A stretch of DNA of 64,000 bases, taken from NCBI GenBank assembly GCA_002633025.1, contig NMRB01000448.1, forward strand, positions 156,952 through 220,951, given 5' to 3'. The stretch's first letter is position 1, and the number at the start of each line of letters is the position of its first letter. The notes beneath the pieces are model-generated. The model made no database searches and was not told where the DNA came from. It worked only from the letters and a program-made list of their open reading frames with translations. Shown here in pieces: positions 1-11,114 of this stretch. The position numbers and the translations under genes were made by a program. Source of the stretch: Notospermus geniculatus (taxonomy: Eukaryota > Nemertea > Pilidiophora > Heteronemertea > Lineidae).

Positions 1-110
1 GCTCTGCTAGAAATATTTGCTCCAAGTTGCAGAATTTCACGGTCAATCTTACAGATTTGTTGTCTGAAAGGGGTGCGCAAGCCGGGTGCGCCCCCCCCAA
101 TCCGCGCCTG
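1..110 (+). mobile_element. CAGGG/GGATCC MITE, 5'-truncated copy
   Basis: The stretch is cut by the window edge but matches seven other copies in the window (near 3560, 9354, 22230, 24364, 27895, 35505 and 54804). The shared core reads roughly CTAGAAAnATT, then a CAGAATTTCACGGTC block, then ACAGATTTGTTGnCnGAAAGG, and it ends in TCCGCGCCTG. It is a non-autonomous element of about 160 bp with no coding capacity. Confidence 0.75.
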
Positions 111-177
111 GTCTGAGACGGATGAGTCAGCTCCAAAGTCAAAATTTAAAAGTCAAAAGTTGGGGCTTATAGTTTGA

Positions 178-438
178 TATTAACAATGGTAGAGGTGTCA
201 TCCGACTTTACACTTTAACCCCAGTCTATCCTGAAACCTTTCAGTAGAACTCAGATGAGCTGCTCATTCCGTGCTACAATCTGAACATTTCTGACTGGTA
301 CCCATTTATAATTACACCTGGTGCAGAGAGGCCAGTAAGGCAAAGAGACTTGCCCAAGATCTCATGCCACAGTGGGATTCGAACCTGGACCCTCGGACCG
401 CTAGTCACAGACCTGAATCACTACACCACCGTGGCTCC
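178..438 (-). mobile_element. tRNA-derived SINE, family 1
   Basis: Read on the minus strand it begins GGAGCCACGGTGGTGTAGTG (tRNA-like head with an A box) and has a good B box, GGTTCGAATCCC. A body of about 190 bp follows, including the TGGGCAAGTCTCTTTGCC segment. A second copy with the same order of blocks lies at 43757-44028. The pol III boxes plus the conserved non-tRNA body identify a SINE and not a functional tRNA. Confidence 0.8.
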
Positions 439-1164
439 AACTGGTCTAGTTAACCAACTAGAACTGAGGAGTTAGAATAGTGGACCAAAATACCACGTCG
501 ACAATCCTGTAAACTAAGAAAAAAATAAATGTGGCCTGATCAAAAGAATTCAGATTTCTGTAACTCCAATTTCATGAATTTTAGTATTTTATTCTCCGAT
601 ATTCCTCCATTCTCAGCCACGTCTCAATCTTCTGAACGTGATCCCTCGGGATGCCCCAATCCCACTGGATTTAGTTCACCACATGAATCTAATTCCACAG
701 CAATTTGACAGAGTTTTTGAATCTGTTCGGCAAATTTACAAATCATCCAGGGTGTCTGAGGTGGACTAAAGTACGGGATAAATCTGACGGGATTTCGTAA
801 ATAATGCCTCCCTGATAAGAAACAGTTGCTCTTCATCTATTTTGTGCTATTAAAATCATTGTAAGACTCCAGATTTGCCAGTAATGGCACCAAGGGACGA
901 AATTTGTGATTCGGAATAAATCCGCGGCAAATAATTGATGAGTACATTATGTATGATGATGTTGGATGCAAAAACGGTGATGGGTCATTTTTGTATGCGG
1001 CAGTGAACGAATTAGAGATTTGCAGTTTAGTTTGTCCGAGAGCTGAGTGCCAAGAATGGCATTATTTTAACTCAAGACAACATTGGGTGAATCAAAGTGT
1101 TTTTGCCTGGTGGTCGGTTAAGTCTAACATGCTTGACTTTCAGTTCTACCAGGGTCAGTGCGTG
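439..1164. other. intergenic stretch, nothing recognised
   Basis: No conserved coding segment or clear repeat was recognised. Open frames here are short and have no family resemblance. This could be part of the very long first intron of the POFUT1-like gene, which is transcribed leftwards from 4330. Confidence 0.5.
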
Positions 1165-2600
1165 GGTTCGATCCCCAGCCCGGACATGTATGAAATGAAA
1201 TGGTCCATGGACCATGTGCTCACCTGGGTGAACGTACCAGAAAAACAAATGACAAATGTTAAATCGAAATGTTCCAGGGTCATGTATCCTCATTAGATGC
1301 ACCTGACATGCCTGATAAAAAATTGGAGACAATCAAGGTACAGTTCAGGAGTTACTGGACTTTGAGCTTTGGTTTTGGCCACCTGGTTGCCAAGCGGAGA
1401 ATCGAATTGGACCGAAAAGTGGTGTCATTGGTAACCTGACATAGGGGTGTATACATGTATGTACCAAGTTTCAAGTCAATAGCCCAAGCAGTTATGAAAC
1501 GCGCCACCAAATGCCTAAATTTTGAACTTTGACCTCTGTGACCTTGAAAAGTCGGTCAAATCAAAAACCCCTTACTTATGTCATGCATCCTCATTAGAAG
1601 CACCAATGATAAAAATTTGGAGAGGATCCAGTCATTAGTTCATGAGTTATTGCACTTTTTGTGTTTTTGGTTTCCGCCACCTGGTGGCCAAGCTAAGGGT
1701 CAAATCGGACCGAAACTTGGGGTCATAGGTCATCTGACCAAGGTGTCTATATGTACCGAATTTCAGGCCAATAGCACCTGCGGTTACGAAACATGCCACT
1801 TAAAGGCAAAATTTTGAACATTTTCGTGTTACGCCACCTGGCGGCCATATTGGAACCTTAATCAGGCCGAAATTTGACGTGCTTGTAAAGGTCATCTAGA
1901 AGGAGGTACATATCAAATTTGATCGCTCTGGGTCAAGTCGTTCCTGAGTTACAGCACATTTGATGATTTTCGGGTTACGCCACCTGGCGGCCATATTGGA
2001 AATTTAATCAGGCCAAAATATGACGTGCTTGTAAAGGTCATCTAGATGGAGGTAAATATCAAGTTTGAGCATGCTGGGTTGTGCCGTTCCTGAGTTATAG
2101 CACTTGGAAGATTTTCAGGTTACGCCACCTGGCGGCCATATTGGATGTCCGATTGGGCCGAAACTCCATAATTTTGAAGGTACCCCTCTAATACACGTTT
2201 ATGCAAGATATGAAGACGCTCGGTGAAATAATGAAGAACTGTGGCAGGTTCGTTACTTTTGTCGAACTTTGACCTCTGTGACCTTGAAAAGTAGGTCAAA
2301 TCAAAAACCCGTTATATATGTAATGTACCCTCATTAGATACACCTATGATAAAAATTTGGAGGTGATCCTGTCATTAGTTCAGGAGTTATTGCACTTTTT
2401 GTGTTTTTGGTTTTAGCCACCTGGTGGCCAAGTCAAGAATCGAATCGGACCAAAACTTGGTGTCATAGGTCATATGACCTAGGGGCATATGTGTACCAAG
2501 TTTCAGATCAATAGCCCCAGCGGTTACGAAACGTGCCCTGCTAACGGACGACGACGGACGACGACGACGACGACGGACGACGACGGACGCACAACCATTG
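1165..2600. repeat. degenerate tandem repeat built on GCCACCTGGNGGCC units
   Basis: Six or more imperfect units carry the motif GCCACCTGG(T/C)GGCCA, followed by a segment ending ATCGGACCGAAACTTG and then GGTCAT. A longer block of about 320 bp (GACCTCTGTGACCTTGAAAAG... to ...GGTTACGAAACGTGCC) appears twice, near 1521 and 2265. The array ends in a (GACGAC)n tract at about 2545-2591 followed by CACCACAGGTGAGCTAAAA. A second array of the same family is at 59891-60219, ending at the N gap. Both arrays share the phrase GAAATGGTCCATGGACCATG. No protein is supported. Confidence 0.8.
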
Positions 2601-2659
2601 TATAAGCTCACCACAGGTGAGCTAAAAAGCTGTGAAAAAAAGTTCTGAACCAATTTAGG

Positions 2660-2740
2660 GTCTGTCGGATGAGACTGATAGCCGTGGTCCCTTGTACCTG
2701 AGTGGCTATGCAAGTAAAAGACCTCCACACCATAATATGA
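2660..2740 (+). mobile_element. SINE family 2, short remnant
   Basis: The segment GTGGTCCCTTGTACC followed by GCAAGTAAAAGACCTCC matches the body of the family-2 SINE seen at 34785, 36555, 41090 and 44660-45140. Only about 80 bp is recognisable. Confidence 0.45.
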
Positions 2741-3285
2741 GCTTAAGATCCATAAGGGTAATGAAGCTTCCAAATGATACATACAAAGGGACCCGATCTA
2801 CATGTAGCAAAGTAGGCGCATGTCCCTACCGAGGAAGGGTTAACATCCCCATTCAAAGTGAGGACCTGCGGCCACTTGTGGGCAAAAATTTATACAATGC
2901 GGCAAAACACCACCAAGGTTAAATTATAAAAGTGCTAAGATGTGTTCTGTGATGTTAGCTGTGATTATACATACACTGTGAATCATGCTGAAAGAGAGGC
3001 TGCATGAGCTATCATGATAACCTCGTGGCCGTCTCATGTTTTATGACTGCTGCATCACAGAATACATGTATAAACTCAGTCATGAGCAGCCACAAATCTC
3101 TAAATAGATCAGAAATGATACATTACATTTACATTGGAATACACAAGGGAATGTTACATGTGTAAATAAAACTGAACCATCCTGGCAATGCCTGGCCAAT
3201 CCATTTGATAAATCCTTTTATCATGTTCGTTATGTTTACATAAGGTGCACCGACACTTTTTTACTGACAGCTCAGCCTAAGTATA

Positions 3286-3432
3286 CAGGGCCAGATTTAG
3301 CGGGGAGGCGGAAGGGTCATGGGGCATCCACCCCTCTTTTTTGTTGAAACTCCTTGAATTTCAGGCAAAAACTGTGCTGGAGTCCCAGGATCAAAAGCCA
3401 CGCCCCCTCTTTTTCGGGTGGATGCTGGATCT
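3286..3432 (+). mobile_element. degenerate CAGGGCCAGAT MITE
   Basis: The left end CAGGGCCAGATTTAGC is matched in inverse by GCTGGATCTGGC at the right end, which lacks the terminal CCTG. The length of about 147 bp and the CAGGG start fit the other CAGGG-ended families of this window. No clear target duplication is visible. Confidence 0.4.
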
Positions 3433-3559
3433 GGCAATGTTGCTGTCTAGTCATGTAGGCCTGGCAGATCAAATACCGGTAGGCCTAGGCAGCTAAACTT
3501 TAGAATCCCCGATCGGAAGTGACATTCATCCCTATGATGGCAAACAATGGAAATCATCC

Positions 3560-3700
3560 CAGGGGCGGATCCAGGATTTGGAAAAAGAAAGAGGGGGCGC
3601 CTTCCGTGCTAGGAACATTGAAAGGGGCTGTTCATTTTCATTTGAGACCAAGATTTGTGATCCTTGGGAAAACTAGAAAAGCTGATGAATTTGAAAGTTG
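3560..3700 (+). mobile_element. CAGGG/GGATCC MITE, rearranged copy
   Basis: It begins CAGGGGCGGATCCAGGATTT and keeps about 70 bp of the family. It then runs into a segment (GTGATCCTTGGGAAAACnnnA) shared with the palindrome at 7195-7380. It appears to be a chimeric or diverged family member. Confidence 0.5.
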
Positions 3701-4215
3701 CAGGGATGATTCTATGGTGAAAATGATCAATATTGGATCAATTGTCAAGTCAATCATAAGTCATTATCTAGAACAAAAGGCTAATCAATGTGATGAGGCC
3801 CCGCAAAAATGCCATAAAGTCTAAATGTTACTTCAGAAATGGGTTGTGCTGCTCATTAGAGGTCCTGATCATGCAAGATTTTTCATCATAATTAACAAGA
3901 ACACCCCAAAAAATGNGGATTCTAAATTTATTCCTGCCTACTTTGTAGGCTATCTGCCCTACAACCCCACATTCAACTACATTGCAACTACAACTACAAC
4001 TGTAACTGTGTGACAGTCTGTATACATACATTACATGTGTGGGAAGCCTACATTTGTACACCTGTGTAGTGTTAGTGTGTATACATGTACATAGCCTCAA
4101 AACATGCACTTCTGGCTTCATCATGCATGCATGCAAAAGTTTTCTGGTAACTTTCCAAGTGGTATTTACAAGGGAAATAAAAGGCGACAGTCTGTGAAAT
4201 TGATGTCACACTTAC

Positions 4216-4330
4216 CCATGCATGGACAGAACATAATGTAACCCTGTTTGTCAACATCGATGCTAAAAACAGGCGACAAATAACAAATAAATGAGAGAAA
4301 AATGCCAAAAATCGACACGTCCACCGCCAT
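4216..4330 (-). CDS. POFUT1: POFUT1-like GDP-fucose protein O-fucosyltransferase 1, exon 1 (partial)
   Basis: This exon encodes 38 residues plus the first base of a glycine codon, ending at a consensus donor G|GTAAGT (plus-strand ACTTAC at 4210-4215). Residues 1-22 form a hydrophobic signal peptide. Residues 30-38 read GYIMFCPCM and the split codon supplies the next G. In known POFUT1 proteins, GY..(F/Y)CPCMG directly follows the signal peptide and opens the GT-B fold of this ER enzyme, which fucosylates EGF repeats of Notch. The ATG at 4328-4330 has A at -3 and G at +4. Two upstream in-frame ATGs exist in weaker context. The next exon (expected RFGNQADHF motif) was not found in 1-4215, so intron 1 probably leaves the window. 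The assignment rests on one short but distinctive motif plus the signal peptide and splice site. Confidence 0.75.
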
Positions 4331-5305
4331 GATCGTTAATTGGGGATTCCCCTTAATTGACGTCATCAACAGGTATTCTCCGAGAAGTAACTTTCAGCCG
4401 TTTTGAGCATATTCTCCGAAGAAATGTACACACAGATGCTAGCAGACGACTTATAAAGTAGAAAGAAATCAATAAAAGAGCTACAGTAGCGCTAGTACCA
4501 AGAATAAGCGGCGATTAGCAACTAGTAGTTAGTTGTACATCCGACCGCTTGGTGTCGCCACCTCCCGTTGCTGCGATTTGATGCAGAAAGCCAAGGCGTT
4601 TTCTGCGTCGAAATAAGTCGATTTTTTCAAAATGTAAGGCTCTGATGTCGGTGTCTTCTACTCCTTCTTGTTCATTCTATCAAAGTGATCACATGTATCG
4701 TAAATTTCGCGCAATCGAACGTCCCGGTGTCATGATTTTGTTGGGGAATCCCTTCCGTGTCAGCTTGCGCAGGCTGTCATTCATGGTGTAACAGTAACGA
4801 ATGTCCTCGTGTAAAAAGTGTCCGTTGCTATTGTTCCATGAGGGCTCAAGGCAGAGGGCTTGAGGCGTGCATTGCAAGAGTGGTGGGGGTGTTTCAGAGG
4901 TCCAAGGAGCACATACCCCGGTAATAACCCCCCGAATAACCCCCAGTGAGTAGCTAATGCCCCGTGCCCGTCAGTCTAGTAATGTCGTAGGCCCTAGGCC
5001 TGCCTTGGGGATGGAGAAAAATCTTGATTTTTCTCCGCAAGGTGAACATTACTAAGCCGGCACATTACTCGGGGGGGGGGGGGGGGGGGGGGGNCTCAAG
5101 TCCCTGTGTCACAGGTTAGGCCTGGTCAGTCAGCCAGCAAGTCGTGGTGCTTCATGTCGTGCACACAAAAGTGTTCTCCATTTTGTCGTTGTGGAGCACA
5201 GTATGCAACTGGCGGTCAGTGTCTTCGGACGAGTGACTGACAATGGCACTCACTTACAATTTGCTTTGCAGGCTTTGAAACGGGGAATGCCAGGCAGGTC
5301 ACACC
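4331..5305. promoter_or_regulatory. shared 5' region between POFUT1-like and SIRT4 genes
   Basis: Two start codons face away from each other across 975 bp. No TATA box is obvious. The region carries a run of 23 G next to an N. A possible 5'-UTR acceptor for SIRT4 is seen in TTACAATTTGCTTTGCAG, ending near 5271 and about 35 bases before the ATG, so the SIRT4 5' UTR may be spliced. A divergent promoter is inferred from geometry only. Confidence 0.4.
5071..5094 (+). repeat. poly-G run ending in N
   Basis: Twenty-three consecutive G are followed by one N at 5094. The true length is uncertain because such runs are poorly sequenced. A G-quadruplex is possible. Confidence 0.9.
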
Positions 5306-7623
5306 ATGGTTGGAACTTTTTCTAGTCATGCCGCCGGCTTCTGCCGTCTCAGACTTGCACTTAAGTTCTTTGTCAGAAGCATATGGTCTTCCCGGATAAC
5401 AAGGGCTAAGATTTTAAACGAACCTAATCTACGTTTTGTACCGAAAAGCAACCCGGTGCAGGAAGACGATGTAAAGATTCTAGCGGACTTTGTTGAACGT
5501 CACGAAAGGATATTAGTCCTAACTGGAGCTGGAATGTCAACTGCAAGCGGAATCCCTGATTATAGATCAGAGGGTGTGGGACTTTATGCCAGAAGTGACA
5601 ATCGACCAATTCAGTATGCCGACTATTTACGAAGTGTCAAAAACAGGCAAAGATACTGGGCACGAAATTATGTCGGTTGGCCGAAATTTTCATCGGTTTT
5701 GCCGAATATTGGACATAAAATTCTTAGTGACTGGGAACGCAGGAAGAAAATTTCATGGCTTGTGACGCAAAATGTTGATGCCCTGCACCACAAAGCTGGC
5801 AGCAAGAATGTGACAGAGCTGCACGGTTGTGCACACAGGGTGGAGTGTTTGCAGTGCGGGACAATGATGACGCGTTCGAGACTTCAGGAACTGATGAAAG
5901 ATTTGAACCCCCACTTTCATGAAGAATCGCTTGATATCGCCCCAGACGGTGATGTGCAGCTCTCGGACTTTCAAGTCCGGAATTTTGAGGTTTGTTGATA
6001 GCATACACAACTGTGCTGCTCATTATGGCCTGAAGAGCTATCGACCATCACAGCCGGAGAACGTGCACTCTGGAATCCGTTATGATCTGAGTCAGGTCCC
6101 AGTCACACCCGTGTTGCATGAGATATCAGTACCTTGTTGACCAAATCCCAGCAGCACACCAGGTCCAGGTGATATCACAAGTGATCTAATCACCACCGAT
6201 CTTCTCACCAGCCACCACGCAGACTAGGTGATATCAGTTTTGGTATTGTTTGATAAGGCCAAAAAAAATATTGTCTGTTTCTTGTCCAGCAACTCAGCAA
6301 AAATTGATGCGGGCATGCGAATTTTTTTAAATTTTCAAATATTTTTTTTCCCGTTTTACATACCACCAGCAAACTATCTCTCTACATGTTTAAAGCACAG
6401 ATTTCATGAAAAATAAAGATGAGTTCAAGTGACGAAGCATTTCTGTGCATTGTATAGAAGGCGCTGCGTAAGCAAAGTGGGAAAATTTGAAATTGGTGAG
6501 AAAAAAAATTTTCTGGGAATGACAAGGGCGCGGACAAGAAACAAATACTTTATTTTTTTGGCCTAATGGGCGAGCATCGCAAGAAGATTCCATGCATTGC
6601 TGTCCAGTGCACACCTGGCATCACGGGCCAATTTTGTTCGGTGGTACGCAGATCACTTGTGATATCACCTGGTGTGTGGCAGGCTTTTAGGCCCTTTTCT
6701 AATCGAATGTTTGATGACAACTGCAGTGCCTATGAAAGTCAACCTGGGGGACTATAAATGCAGATTATAAAAGTTAACGAACTGCCAATTTATCTGTAAT
6801 TTCTTTAAAATATTACCTTCATTTCCCAGGTTCCTCCCTGTCCCTCGTGTGGCGGTATCCTCCAACCTCAGGTCGTCTTCTTCGGAGCCAATGTCTCTAA
6901 ACCAGTTGTCCAGTTTGTCTTCCGGAAGGTGGAGGAATGTGACAGTGTCCTAGTCCTTGGATCTTCATTAGAGGTGACCATCACAGTTTCTGTTAGCTCT
7001 GAGAAAGTTTTTCCTGTCAGAGCACGTTTGAGTCACTTTCAATGACTCTGACAAAAGTTGTGCAGAATTCAAGCACTTTTCAAGGCCCTTTGAGGCAAAT
7101 GGCAAAATTCAATGATAATCAAGGTTTTCAAGGATGCGTATGAACCCTGCAAGTCCTACAAGAGCTTTTTGAACAAGATCCTGGATTTTGAAGTTTCGGA
7201 AGGGGGCCGCTTGTTTTCATCACTTGAGGAATCTGAGTTGTGATCCTTGGGAAAACGGAACAAGCTATGCAGTTGCAAATTGCAGGGATTATTTGCTGTA
7301 CTGTACAGAATAATTGCAGCTTCATAGCTTTCCCATTTTCTCAAGGATCACAACTCGAGACGAAAATGAACAGCCCCTTTCAATTTCCTCTCCTAGTCAC
7401 TATTCTCCACATTCTTCAGCAGTTTAGTTAAGGCATATTTTTTCAGGTATACTCAGGGTATCGGTTTGTTTACTCAGCATCAAAACGTGACCTACCGATT
7501 GCTATCGTCAACATTGGACGGACTCGAGCAGACGACCTGGCGACCATAAAGATACGTGGACAGTGTACGACTGTGTTAGAACAGGCGGACAAAATCCTGA
7601 GAGAGAGATTTACCGTCAGCTGA
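5306..7623 (+). CDS. SIRT4: sirtuin 4, mitochondrial NAD-dependent protein ADP-ribosyltransferase/deacylase
   Basis: The CDS has three exons: 5306-5989, 6830-6973 and 7447-7623 (stop TGA at 7621). All junctions are phase 0 with GT donors and polypyrimidine-AG acceptors, giving 334 aa; human SIRT4 is 314 aa. The first 35 residues are basic and free of acidic residues, as in a mitochondrial presequence. The NAD-binding motif [14 protein letters not shown] is at 74-87, TQNVDALH at 154-161, the catalytic His is H173 in LHGC, zinc cysteines are C181, C184, C232 and C235, and GSSLE is at 272-276. RPIQ and [12 protein letters not shown] are characteristic of the SIRT4 class II subgroup. The family acts in the mitochondrial matrix on glutamate dehydrogenase and lipoyl or acyl lysines. 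The chosen ATG has A at -3 and G at +4. No residue expected for activity is missing. Both introns carry foldback or MITE insertions. Confidence 0.96.
6145..6690. mobile_element. foldback element in SIRT4 intron 1
   Basis: The left arm around 6155-6200 contains AGGTGATATCACAAGTGATC. The inverse, GATCACTTGTGATATCACCT, is at about 6652-6671. The arms also share CACACCAG and GGTGG blocks. The element is interrupted by the Harbinger-like MITE at 6257-6563. Outer limits are approximate. Confidence 0.55.
6257..6563 (+). mobile_element. PIF/Harbinger-like MITE, copy 1
   Basis: The 307-bp element has termini GGCCAAAAAAAATATTGTCT and, inversely, ATACTTTATTTTTTTGGCC. It is flanked on both sides by TAA (6254-6256 and 6564-6566). 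The second copy at 53777-54114 is flanked by TTA on both sides. A 3-bp TWA duplication with GGCC-type termini is the signature of the PIF/Harbinger superfamily. No transposase is encoded. Confidence 0.85.
7195..7380. mobile_element. palindromic element in SIRT4 intron 2
   Basis: GAGTTGTGATCCTTGGGAAA near 7235 pairs with the inverse ATTTTCTCAAGGATCACAAC near 7334, giving arms of about 48 bp and a short loop. Part of the arm recurs at 3650-3700. It lies wholly within intron 2. Confidence 0.6.
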
Positions 7624-7633
7624 AAGATTGAAA

Positions 7634-7639
7634 ATAAAG
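7634..7639 (+). terminator. SIRT4 polyadenylation signal
   Basis: AATAAA lies 11 bases after the SIRT4 stop codon. It is the canonical hexamer in a plausible position, although unusually close to the stop. Confidence 0.65.
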
Positions 7640-8720
7640 TGCTTCTCAACCATAACAGTTTTATTATCATGATAGTACATTGTCTGTCACATTTGAGGAG
7701 AGAGGGCCACCAATGAGAGATCATGATATACATGTGAGGGCAGGCATTGAAAATCACATTTCTTTTCTAGAACTACATGAAAACTATCACTTCATACAGA
7801 CTACATATATGAAGTGATTTGTGTATTATCTTTTGACATTATCATGCAGGTCTGATACACTATTTATTACCCGCTCCAGCAAAAATAGGCACTTGTCGCA
7901 AGTGACCATCATTGGTCGTCAGTTTACTCAAATTTTGTTACTCTTGTCCATTACTGTTGTTAACCTGCAGAGACGAACATTTCTTGTGAGGCCGTTAGGC
8001 GTTAACCCTTTCCTTGGTTGCGACAGGCGCCTACTTTTGCTGCAGCGGGTCACATTTATGGACTTGTAATTCGCCTGGCTTCATTTTCCATCCCTACGGC
8101 CAAAGCACAGAGAAAGGATGGAAAACCAGTAGACTTCAGTCCTGCAAGAAGCCTTTGTGAATAAGGTCACAAGATTCTAATGAAAGAGCCCGAACCACAC
8201 CAAAAAGTTGAGTCTTTCCATCCATATCGATGAAGTGCAGAAATAGAATTAGGTCAAAGTCAAACCATACATCGTAATGCCGGCTTGACCACCGCATTGT
8301 TGTGACCACGTCTTTTGATTCGTTTGTCGGGCAAAATGGCGTTATGACGTCTAGTGTGACAATGACCTAATTCGATTTCTTCAACTCCTCTATAGTGCAT
8401 GGAGGCTTTAAATTGAATCCGTGGTCTTTTTTTCACTCCCGTTAACAAAACCATAGTTATGATACTTCATGGATATTTTTATAGGTCTAGCTACAAGGCT
8501 AGTAATTATAGAAGCTCTAAATAGCAGTAAGCTTTTGTACAAGTAATGTTCAACAAACAGGTGTCTGGCGCCCGACCAACGTTAGCATCCAAGATGATTG
8601 TACTCATACACGTTTAGACTATGTACAAAATGTTGAGAATCGTTTGAGCTTCTTGACCCAGAATTATATGAGATTATATTAGTGTATCACACTGTTGTGG
8701 TTGTTCATTAGTTGGTTCGC
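7640..8720. other. intergenic stretch, no gene recognised
   Basis: I see no conserved coding motif, SINE head or element with readable ends in this kilobase downstream of SIRT4. Open frames are under 85 codons and resemble nothing I know. Confidence 0.5.
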
Positions 8721-8724
8721 TTCA

Positions 8725-8987
8725 AGGGCCACAATTTTTCTAGTGCCACTTTTTTTCGACAGCCTGCGCCACCGGCGTGGTTGCATCATTCTCCAATACC
8801 ATAGTTTTGCCTTTCGCCCAGTGTTGGAGAATGTATGATTACAATACAATGCATACATGGATACCCTCAGAACGAGATTTACTCTACATGGGGCGAGGTT
8901 GATAAGCGGTATACCAACATTGTCAAAAGACGTCTCCCTTAACGCGGGTATGTTTAGCGCAGGATAGGGAAGGAACACAGGGCCCCT
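8725..8987 (-). mobile_element. AGGGCCA TTAA-type MITE, copy 1
   Basis: This is a reverse-orientation copy of the element at 61089-61338. Shared blocks include ATTCTCCAATAC, TTTCGCCCA, GGCGAGGTTGATAAG and AGCGCAGGATAGGGAAGGAA. The flanks are TTCA and TTTA, probably decayed TTAA target duplications, which are intact in the other copy. Confidence 0.7.
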
Positions 8988-9353
8988 TTAGCTAGTTGTT
9001 TGCAAAATCGCATGTTCTGTAGCAGTTGTAATGTTCCATACAGGTTTCAGGAGCTGTCGCAAGTCCGTGACACTGCAAGTCTGCCATAAAGTTCATAAAG
9101 TTGAACTGCTCAATCACATCTCCACATCATGACATAATTTGGCAAACCAAGAGCAAACCCACCAATGAACAATCACAATACAACCAACTCAGGATTATCC
9201 AACACGTTTTAATAAGCCACACCACAAGTTTTGAATTTAACACTGGCATCGTACAGTCGTCTATCACAATAATTCTCCAATGAAGCGCGATCAGGATCAG
9301 AGTTTGGATAACGGCTGTTTGCAAAATTGCCCCGTGCACGAGGTGTATTTCGG

Positions 9354-9525
9354 TATGGGCGGATGCTAAGGGGGCCCTGGGTGCATGCCTCCCTTTTGGC
9401 CAACAAATCTGTAAAATCAACCGTGAAATTCTGGAATTTGGAGCAAATCATTGAAATTCACTGCAGATTTCAATGTTCCGAGCACAGAGTGCCCCCTCTT
9501 TTCCAAAATCGTGGATCCGCCCCTG
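9354..9525 (-). mobile_element. CAGGG/GGATCC MITE copy
   Basis: This is a full-length copy in inverse orientation, ending GTGGATCCGCCCCTG. The left end is degraded (GGGCGGATGC). No target duplication is readable. Confidence 0.8.
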
Positions 9526-10161
9526 GGAAGGCTTCAAGTTAAACAAGGCCGAAGTGAACTCCACTGCATTGGAACCGAGATAGTGAAAGTTCTGTGACTG
9601 GGGTTTTAACAACCAGTGTTAGGCCGACCTGCAAATTTCTGGCCCTTCTGCTTGAGCAAGTCCAGTTTCAACTGCATTTTGACCATCTCACTTCTGTCTC
9701 AGTGTGCATAACATTACATACCATTTCTTTACCAATACCGTGTACAATAAATGTACATCAAAATGAGCTACGGACAGTTTACACTTCAGTTGAAGACTGT
9801 ACGATACCAGTGGCATTGGCAGCCCTCGAATAGTAACAGCCAGGTCTGGTCCAGAGGTAAAAAAAATAGGGGGTGCTCTGAAGTAGCAGAGCCAGGCCAC
9901 CTATTCTGCAACCCATTGTTTAACAACCTACAACCTGCTCCCACAAATTGACAGAAAAGTTTAGTACCGGTAATCTGTACTACACCTTACACATTTCATA
10001 ACCAGCTACTTTTTCCCTTGAGCCTGGAACTCAAAATCTGATAAAGGTGCGTCCACACTAAAACTGGACTCTAGTTTGGTCCCCGCAAGCCAGTGGCTCC
10101 AACGCTATTGCAATGAAGTGTCCACACAGAAATCTCCTGCACGAAGCATTCTCCCACACGA

Positions 10162-10406
10162 TAGACAAATCCCAAATTCCAAGTTCTGCGCACTTCCGCC
10201 GAAATAGCAACAAGAACCTCGATCTGAAACCAGCTGACGTGACGCAATCCGTGATTCAGCAATGGTCAACTCTGACGTAACGTCGTCCAAGTCACTGTCG
10301 TGGGGTTCTCTGCGTCACGTCATTCAGTTTCAGACCGAGGTTCTTGTTGCTATTTCGGCGGAAGTGCGCAGATCTTTCCCGTTTACGTCAATTTGGGATT
10401 TGTCTA
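10162..10406. mobile_element. TAGAC foldback MITE, copy 1
   Basis: The termini TAGACAAATCCCAAATT and AATTTGGGATTTGTCTA are perfect inverse repeats. The inner arms carry CTGCGCACTTCCGCCGAAAT and its inverse. Relatives are at 18592-18842 and 54358-54603 with TAGACCGTTCTCAAATT ends. It is palindromic and non-coding, probably inserted at TA. Confidence 0.8.
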
Positions 10407-10432
10407 TTTCTGTATTATACGTGTACTGGTCA

Positions 10433-10600
10433 CCCATCCACATAGTGATCGCGTTCAATGTTGCTTAACTTCAAGCAACAAGGCCAACGCACTATTAAGC
10501 ACTAGGCCATAAAGGAAATCCTCCATGGCCCACGAGTTAGCCATGCCATATAGTAGCTGCAAGGGGTTCAATGCAATTTCTATGTGGAGCCATCATTGAA
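10433..10600 (-). mobile_element. tRNA-like SINE, family 3
   Basis: On the minus strand it carries GGATTTCCTTTATGGCCTAG, resembling a tRNA A box region, preceded by TGCATTGAACCCCTTGCAGC. The same blocks recur at 55870-56095, where the A-box region reads TGGCCTAGTGGTTGGCGCG. The B box is poor, so the SINE call is tentative. Confidence 0.5.
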
Positions 10601-10932
10601 ATAGGTTTGAAGTCTTTGCTTTGTGGGGACTGTAAGCCAAACGCACTGGTAACTAGTTGACCAAACGGACCTCTGGACCACTTGGCTGCACCAGAAACTG
10701 AAAACCTAACATTTACAATTGAATGAGAAAATCTAACAGCTCAACCAATAAACATGATAAAGCAGTGAAGCTGGGGAATGTTATAAATGAAATTCAAAAC
10801 TAGTGACTAAACAAATCTATCCTAGCTGGACACCTCCATGACCCTTTAGTCAGTCTTTAAGTACACATACACACCGGTCGGTCATTTACATCCATGGACC
10901 AGAACCATCATCAGATCCCCAGGTAGGGACCC

Positions 10933-11114
10933 TATCTTCACCAGTAATACCAAATGAGGACATGTCTTCACCAGTAATACCAAATGAGGACAGTCGACTC
11001 TTCGCAAGTAATAACCAGAGGACGCGTCTTCAGCAGTAATACCAAATGAGGACAGGTCTTCACCAGTAATACCAAATGAGGACGCGTCTTCACCAGTAAT
11101 ACCAAATGAGGACA
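10933..11114 (+). repeat. 30-bp minisatellite, six units
   Basis: The unit is CTTCACCAGTAATACC followed by AAATGAGGACnnGT. Unit three is diverged (CTTCGCAAGTAATAACCAGA). The apparent open frame on the minus strand is only a product of the repeat. Confidence 0.9.

Noticed and set aside
320-438. Possible tRNA gene on the minus strand
   Set aside because: A and B boxes are present but the acceptor and anticodon stems do not pair and a conserved SINE body follows.
10935-11113. CRISPR-like spacing of repeats
   Set aside because: Units are directly adjacent without unique spacers, in an animal genome.
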